The position numbers were made by a program, and so were the translations under genes. Below, piece after piece: positions 60,187 through 64,000 of a DNA stretch of 64,000 bases. Within the stretch, counting starts at the first letter, position 1; every line of letters starts with the position of its first letter. The notes under the pieces were generated by a model, which worked only from the letters and a program-made list of their open reading frames with translations, did no database searches and was not told the DNA's origin. Source of the stretch: Brevibacterium iodinum ATCC 49514 (GTDB lineage Bacteria; Actinomycetota; Actinomycetes; Actinomycetales; Brevibacteriaceae); assembly GCF_900169265.1 (NCBI RefSeq), contig NZ_FXYX01000017.1, forward strand, positions 1-64,000. Reading direction: 5' to 3'.

Positions 60187-61086
60187 TCAGTAGCGGTCGA
60201 CCTTGGGCATGTCGACATCATCGGTGGATCCGAGGGTGTATTCGAATGCCTTCTTCCAATCGCCGTCGTCCATGCCCTTCTCCACAGCATCGTTGACTGC
60301 GTCCCGCAGAGCCTTGTCGTCCTTGGGCAGACCGACGCCGTAGGGCTCTTCGGTGAAGGGCTTGCCGACGACTTTGAACTCGCCTTCGTACTGCTTGGCG
60401 TAGCCGCGCAGGATCGCGTCATCGGTGGTCACCGCATCGACGGATCCCGACTGCAGGTCGGTGACGCACTTCGAGTAGGCATCGTAGGTGACGAGTTCGG
60501 CCTTCTTGTACTTGTCCTTGATGTTCTGCGCCGGAGTCGAACCGTCGACGGAGCAGACCTTCTTGCCGTCGAGGTCCTCAGGACCGGCGATATCGGAGTC
60601 CTCGGCCACCAGCAGATCCTGACCGGCGACGTAGTACGGTCCGGCGAAGTCGACGACCTTCTTGCGCTCGTCGTTGATCGTGTAGGTGGCGACGACCATG
60701 TCGACGTTGCCCTGCTGCAGGAACGGCTCACGGTTGGCCGAGACGGTCTCCGTGTACTTGATCTGGTCGGGCTTGAATCCGAGCTGTGCGGCGACCATCT
60801 TCGCGATCTCGATGTCGAAGCCTTCGGGCGTCTTCGATCCGGCCGAGACGTTGCCGAGGCCCGGCTGATCGTACTTCACGCCGATGGTGATCTCGCCGGC
60901 GTCCTTCGCTGCCTTCCACGTCTTCGAGTCGGCGATGTCCGCGCTCTCGTTGACCTTGTATTCGGGTGCTTCTGCCTTGGCTCCGTCGCCCTCGGCAGGT
61001 GCGTCCGGGGTTCCGCCCTGGCCGCAGCCGCTGAGTGCCAGCATTCCGATCGCCACCGAGGCGACCGCCAGTCTGAGCTTCTTCAT
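60187..61086 (-). CDS. gluB: Glutamate-type ABC transporter substrate-binding lipoprotein
   Basis: It has a lipoprotein signal (KKLRLAVASVAIGMLALSGC with Cys at the lipobox) and a 299-residue periplasmic-type fold. ITIGVKYDQPGLGNVSAGSK, GFDIEIAKMVAAQLGFKPDQ and VVATYTINDERKKVVDFAGP are typical of polar and acidic amino acid receptors (SBP family 3). It captures substrate outside the membrane for GluCD. The ATPase gene upstream is broken, which would leave the system without an engine. Confidence 0.92.
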   Translation of the reverse strand: MKKLRLAVASVAIGMLALSGCGQGGTPDAPAEGDGAKAEAPEYKVNESADIADSKTWKAAKDAGEITIGVKYDQPGLGNVSAGSKTPEGFDIEIAKMVAAQLGFKPDQIKYTETVSANREPFLQQGNVDMVVATYTINDERKKVVDFAGPYYVAGQDLLVAEDSDIAGPEDLDGKKVCSVDGSTPAQNIKDKYKKAELVTYDAYSKCVTDLQSGSVDAVTTDDAILRGYAKQYEGEFKVVGKPFTEEPYGVGLPKDDKALRDAVNDAVEKGMDDGDWKKAFEYTLGSTDDVDMPKVDRY

Positions 61087-61131
61087 GGTCTCTCCTTGTG
61101 AGTGAGGTAGTGCTGATTGAAAGCGGTGGTG

Positions 61132-61881
61132 TCAGTTGGTGAGGATCTTCGACAGGAAGTCCTTGGCTCGGGCGCTCTGGGGATTCGTGAAGAACTCCTC
61201 GGGTTCGGCGACTTCGACGATCTCCCCGTCGGCCATGAACACCACGCGATGGGCGGCTTTGCGAGCGAAGCCCATCTCGTGAGTGACCACGACCATGGTC
61301 ATTCCCTCCTCGGCGAGTCCGACCATGACATCGAGGACTTCGTTGATCATCTCCGGGTCCAACGCCGAGGTGGGCTCGTCGAAGAGCATCACCTTCGGCT
61401 TCATCGCCAGAGACCGGGCGATCGCAACACGCTGCTGCTGGCCACCGGAGAGCTGAGCCGGATACTTGTCGGCCTGGTGAGCGACTCCGACGCGTTCGAG
61501 CAGCGCCATCGCCTGCTTGTCCGCCTCGGCCTTCGCGATCTTGCGCACCTTGATCGGGCCCAAAGTGACGTTCTCGAGGATCGTCTTGTGGGCGAAGAGG
61601 TTGAAGGCCTGGAACACCATGCCGACGTCGGAGCGCAGCTGAGCCAGGGCCGCGCCCTCGGCGGGCAGTTCCCTGCCATCGATCGTGATGCTGCCGGAGG
61701 TGATGGTCTCCAGCCGATTGATCGTCCGGCACAGGGTCGATTTGCCCGAGCCGGACGGTCCGATGACGACGACGACTTCGCGTTCGGCGATATCGAGGTT
61801 GACGTTCTTCAGCGCATGGAAGTCGCCTTAGTGCTTCTCGACATTGCTCAAGGACACCAGCGGTGGTGATTCGGCTCTCAT
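61132..61881 (-). pseudogene. gluA: Glutamate-type ABC transporter ATPase with premature stop
   Basis: The frame from ATG 61881 reads MRAESPPLVSLSNVEKH and then TAA at 61828-61830 (codon 18), where the family has Tyr (EKHYGDFHAL). Downstream everything is intact: Walker [11 protein letters not shown]-loop MVFQAFNLF, signature [15 protein letters not shown], Walker [13 protein letters not shown] and the H-loop VVTHEMG. Length without the stop would be 249 residues. The only later standard start (ATG 61620) lies after Walker A. A single-base change, TAC to TAA, explains it. Sequencing error cannot be excluded. Confidence 0.85.
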
Positions 61882-62008
61882 ATGTTGTGATCCTAGTGAA
61901 TATAGGCGGGCAGAATAACGGCACGCTCCGGGCAGACAGAACTGCAACCGACTTGTGACCTCGAGCACTCATCCGGCTGCAGCTCCTGCCGGGATGTGCC
62001 CGTCGCCC

Positions 62009-63700
62009 TCAGGCGTCGGCCGTGTGAGCGAGCTTCTCGCCTTCTCTGCGCAGCTCGACCTTGCGGATCTTTCCCGACACCGTCATCGGGAACGACTCAC
62101 GGACTTCGACATAGCGCGGGATCTTGAAGTGGGCGAGCTTGCCGGAGCAGAACTCACGCACCTCTTCGGCGGAGAGCGAATCGAATCCGTCTTTGAGGAT
62201 CACCCAGGCCATGAGCTCCTCACCGTACTTCTCGTCGGAGACGCCGACGACCTGGACGTCGCGGATCGCGGGATGGTGGTAGAGGAATTCCTCGACCTCG
62301 CGCGGATAGACGTTCTCGCCTCCGCGGATGACCATATCCTTGATCCGTCCGGAGATATCGACGTATCCGTCATCGTCCATGATGGCCAGGTCACCAGTGT
62401 GGATCCACCGTGCTGCATCGATGGTCTCGGCGGTCTTGTCCGGCTGATTCCAGTAGCCGAGCATGACGGCGTAGCCGCGAGTGCAGAATTCGCCCTTCTG
62501 GCCACGCGGAACGGTCTGCCCGGTGACAGGGTCGGCGATCTTGATCTCAAGGTGAGGCATGACGCGGCCGACGGTCTCGGTGCGCTTCTGCAGGGAGTCG
62601 TCCACTCGGGTCATCATCGACACCGGTGCGGTCTCCGTCATTCCGTAGCAGATGGCGACCTCGGCCATGTTCATATCGTCGATGACTCGACGCATCGTGT
62701 TGACCGGGCAGGGCGATCCCGCCATGACGCCGGTGCGCAGTGAGGAGAAGTCGAATTCCGCGAACTGCGGATGCTCGAGCTCGGCGATGAACATCGTCGG
62801 CACACCGTAGAGCGATGTGGCCTTCTCCTCGGTCACTGCCTTCATCGTCGCCACCGGGTCGAAGGCAGGCGCCGGCAGCACGATCGCGGAGCCGTGGCTG
62901 AGTGCGGCGAGATTGCCGATGACCATGCCGAAGCAGTGGTAGTACGGCACGGGAACGACCACGGTATCGGCGGGTGTGTAGGAGAGCATCTCGCCGATGA
63001 AGAACCCGTTGTTGAGGATGTTGTGGTGGCTGAGCGTCACACCCTTGGGGAATCCGGTCGTGCCGGAGGTGTATTGGATGTTGATCGGATCATCGGCCGA
63101 GAGGTCGTCGATGACCTGCTGCAGCCGGACCTTGTACTTCGTTCCCGCGTCCTCGAGCATCTCGCGTCCCTGCCCGATGAGGTGGGCGAAGGATTCGCGC
63201 TCGCCCACCGTGACACCGCCGATGAGGTCCTCGGTGACAGTGTCGAGGAAGACGAGGTCGAGGCTGGGGACCTTGGCGGCCACCTCGGTGGCGATGGCAT
63301 GGAAGTCCGGGTGCGGAGGTGCGACGATCTGCGAGATCATCAGGCTCATTCCGGACTGCTCGACGACGTACTCGAGTTCGTGGCTGCGGTAGGCCGGGTT
63401 GACGTTGACGAGGATCGCCCCGATCTTCGCCGTGGCGTACTGGACGAGTGCCCATTCGCCGACGTTCTGCGCCCAGATGCCGACGCGATCGCCCTTCTTC
63501 ACCCCGCGTTCGAGAAGGCCGATGGCCAGTGCGTCGGTGTCTCGATCGAAGTCGGAGTACGTCCACCTCCGGTTCGAATGCCGATCGACCAATGCAAGTG
63601 CTTCGGGATTCTCGGCTGCGGTGCGTTTGATGTGCTCGGCGATGGTGATCCCGAGCAGCGGTTCCGTCGAAGTTCCCGACGAGTAGGACAATTCGGACAC
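62009..63700 (-). CDS. AMP-forming acyl-CoA ligase (medium/long-chain FadD-like)
   Basis: The 563-residue enzyme has P-loop-like YTSGTTGFPKGVTLSH near residue 210, the VPYYHCFGMVIGNL block, ICYGMTETAPVSMMTR and the C-terminal FPMTVSGKIRKVELR with the adenylation lysine. The pattern resembles the ACSF2 group of fatty-acyl-CoA synthetases, acting on fatty acids for degradation or lipid synthesis. It is a single gene between gluA and an ABC ATPase gene. Substrate chain length is not deducible. Confidence 0.9.
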   Translation of the reverse strand: MSELSYSSGTSTEPLLGITIAEHIKRTAAENPEALALVDRHSNRRWTYSDFDRDTDALAIGLLERGVKKGDRVGIWAQNVGEWALVQYATAKIGAILVNVNPAYRSHELEYVVEQSGMSLMISQIVAPPHPDFHAIATEVAAKVPSLDLVFLDTVTEDLIGGVTVGERESFAHLIGQGREMLEDAGTKYKVRLQQVIDDLSADDPINIQYTSGTTGFPKGVTLSHHNILNNGFFIGEMLSYTPADTVVVPVPYYHCFGMVIGNLAALSHGSAIVLPAPAFDPVATMKAVTEEKATSLYGVPTMFIAELEHPQFAEFDFSSLRTGVMAGSPCPVNTMRRVIDDMNMAEVAICYGMTETAPVSMMTRVDDSLQKRTETVGRVMPHLEIKIADPVTGQTVPRGQKGEFCTRGYAVMLGYWNQPDKTAETIDAARWIHTGDLAIMDDDGYVDISGRIKDMVIRGGENVYPREVEEFLYHHPAIRDVQVVGVSDEKYGEELMAWVILKDGFDSLSAEEVREFCSGKLAHFKIPRYVEVRESFPMTVSGKIRKVELRREGEKLAHTADA

Positions 63701-63728
63701 TGCGGTGTGCTCCCTTGCATGCCAATTT

Positions 63729-64000
63729 TCACTGTGACTGATTGCACACTATTCCGTCACGGTCCCGCATGCAAAAGCTGACGAGGAAATCAGCGCCCTC
63801 ACCTGCAGTTTCGGGGTCGACCTGTCCGATGGGCGCGGAGTGGGCGACGGTTCCGTTCTCGACCAGGACCAGGGAGTCGGCCAAAGCGGCGACATCGTCG
63901 ACGTCATGAGTGACCAGCAGTGCGCTGCGCTCCTTCAGCAGCCGGGCCAGCACTTGCCGGGTCTCGACCGCCACATCCACGTCGAGGGAGGCGAGAGGCT
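63729..64000 (-). CDS. ABC transporter ATPase, C-terminal part (cut by window edge)
   Basis: The visible part begins just after Walker B with the D-loop PLASLDVDVAVETRQVLARL and has the H-loop LLVTHDVDDVAALADSLVLV, then ENGTVAHSAPIGQVD. It ends after about 90 residues. The layout resembles import ATPases of the molybdate/ModC group, but the diagnostic regions lie outside the window. Its stop lies 29 bases from the acyl-CoA ligase start, on the same strand. Confidence 0.75.
   Translation of the reverse strand, partial: PLASLDVDVAVETRQVLARLLKERSALLVTHDVDDVAALADSLVLVENGTVAHSAPIGQVDPETAGEGADFLVSFCMRDRDGIVCNQSQ

Noticed and set aside
60136..61101. A 321-codon plus-strand frame opposite gluB
   Set aside because: It is a shadow of the binding-protein gene. 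The gluB signal peptide and receptor fold are unambiguous.

Overview
The window is high-GC DNA from an actinobacterium, most likely of the order Micrococcales. The evidence is the block DUF3052 - ahpE - aceE - PucR regulator - fabD - fabH - acpP - fabF - DUF3145, a polyphosphate glucokinase, a bacterial type A RNase P RNA, and tRNA genes that only partly encode CCA. A Brevibacterium-like host fits the gene content, but that is inference.

Bases 1-29,000 are core chromosome. From the left: the end of an IS3-like element, a GntR regulator, map and ppgK, rnpB, yaaA, a zinc-ribbon/Nif3 pair, an acyl-CoA synthetase, a decayed biotin synthase (bioB), a uracil permease, tRNA-Pro and tRNA-Val, two cupin proteins, an Lrp regulator divergent from a PLP-dependent sulphur amino acid enzyme, a broken MerR/TipAS gene, the HIT/ahpE/DUF3052 group, the pyruvate dehydrogenase E1 gene, the type II fatty acid synthesis operon, a CAU tRNA, a degenerate EAL-DICT protein and an MFS exporter.

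The most striking feature spans 28,932-54,682. One chromosomal gene on the minus strand, an LLM-class flavin-dependent oxidoreductase, has been cut by two unrelated serine-integrase elements. Its N-terminal 79 codons lie at 54,446-54,682 and its middle at about 45,451-46,137. Its original C-terminus lies at 28,932-29,027. Island 1 (about 29,028-45,450; 16.4 kb, lower GC) carries a large serine integrase, a TGCATC iteron array, a replication-relaxation-like protein, an FtsK-type DNA translocase, a resolvase, a NYN-domain protein, a single-chain restriction-modification enzyme, an HTH-membrane fusion protein and a lipoprotein. It resembles an actinomycete integrative and conjugative element (AICE). 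Its right end supplies a substitute C-terminus for the gene it entered. Island 2 (about 46,138-54,448; 8.3 kb, high GC) carries another large serine integrase, a rolling-circle replicon with a HUH plus SF3-helicase Rep, mobC/mobA/mobB-like mobilisation genes, and an ArsR-regulated MFS exporter. It destroys the gene.

Bases 54,700-64,000 return to core chromosome: tRNA-Asn, a DMT-type transporter, a GT4 glycosyltransferase that seems to start at CTG, glutamyl-Q tRNA(Asp) synthetase, a GNAT-like protein, a glutamate-type ABC transporter (gluDCBA order on the + axis) whose ATPase gene has an early stop, an acyl-CoA ligase, and the end of an ABC ATPase gene.

Several core genes are visibly broken (bioB, merR-tipAS, gluA and the LLM oxidoreductase). 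Two of them carry the same lesion, a tyrosine TAC changed to TAA.
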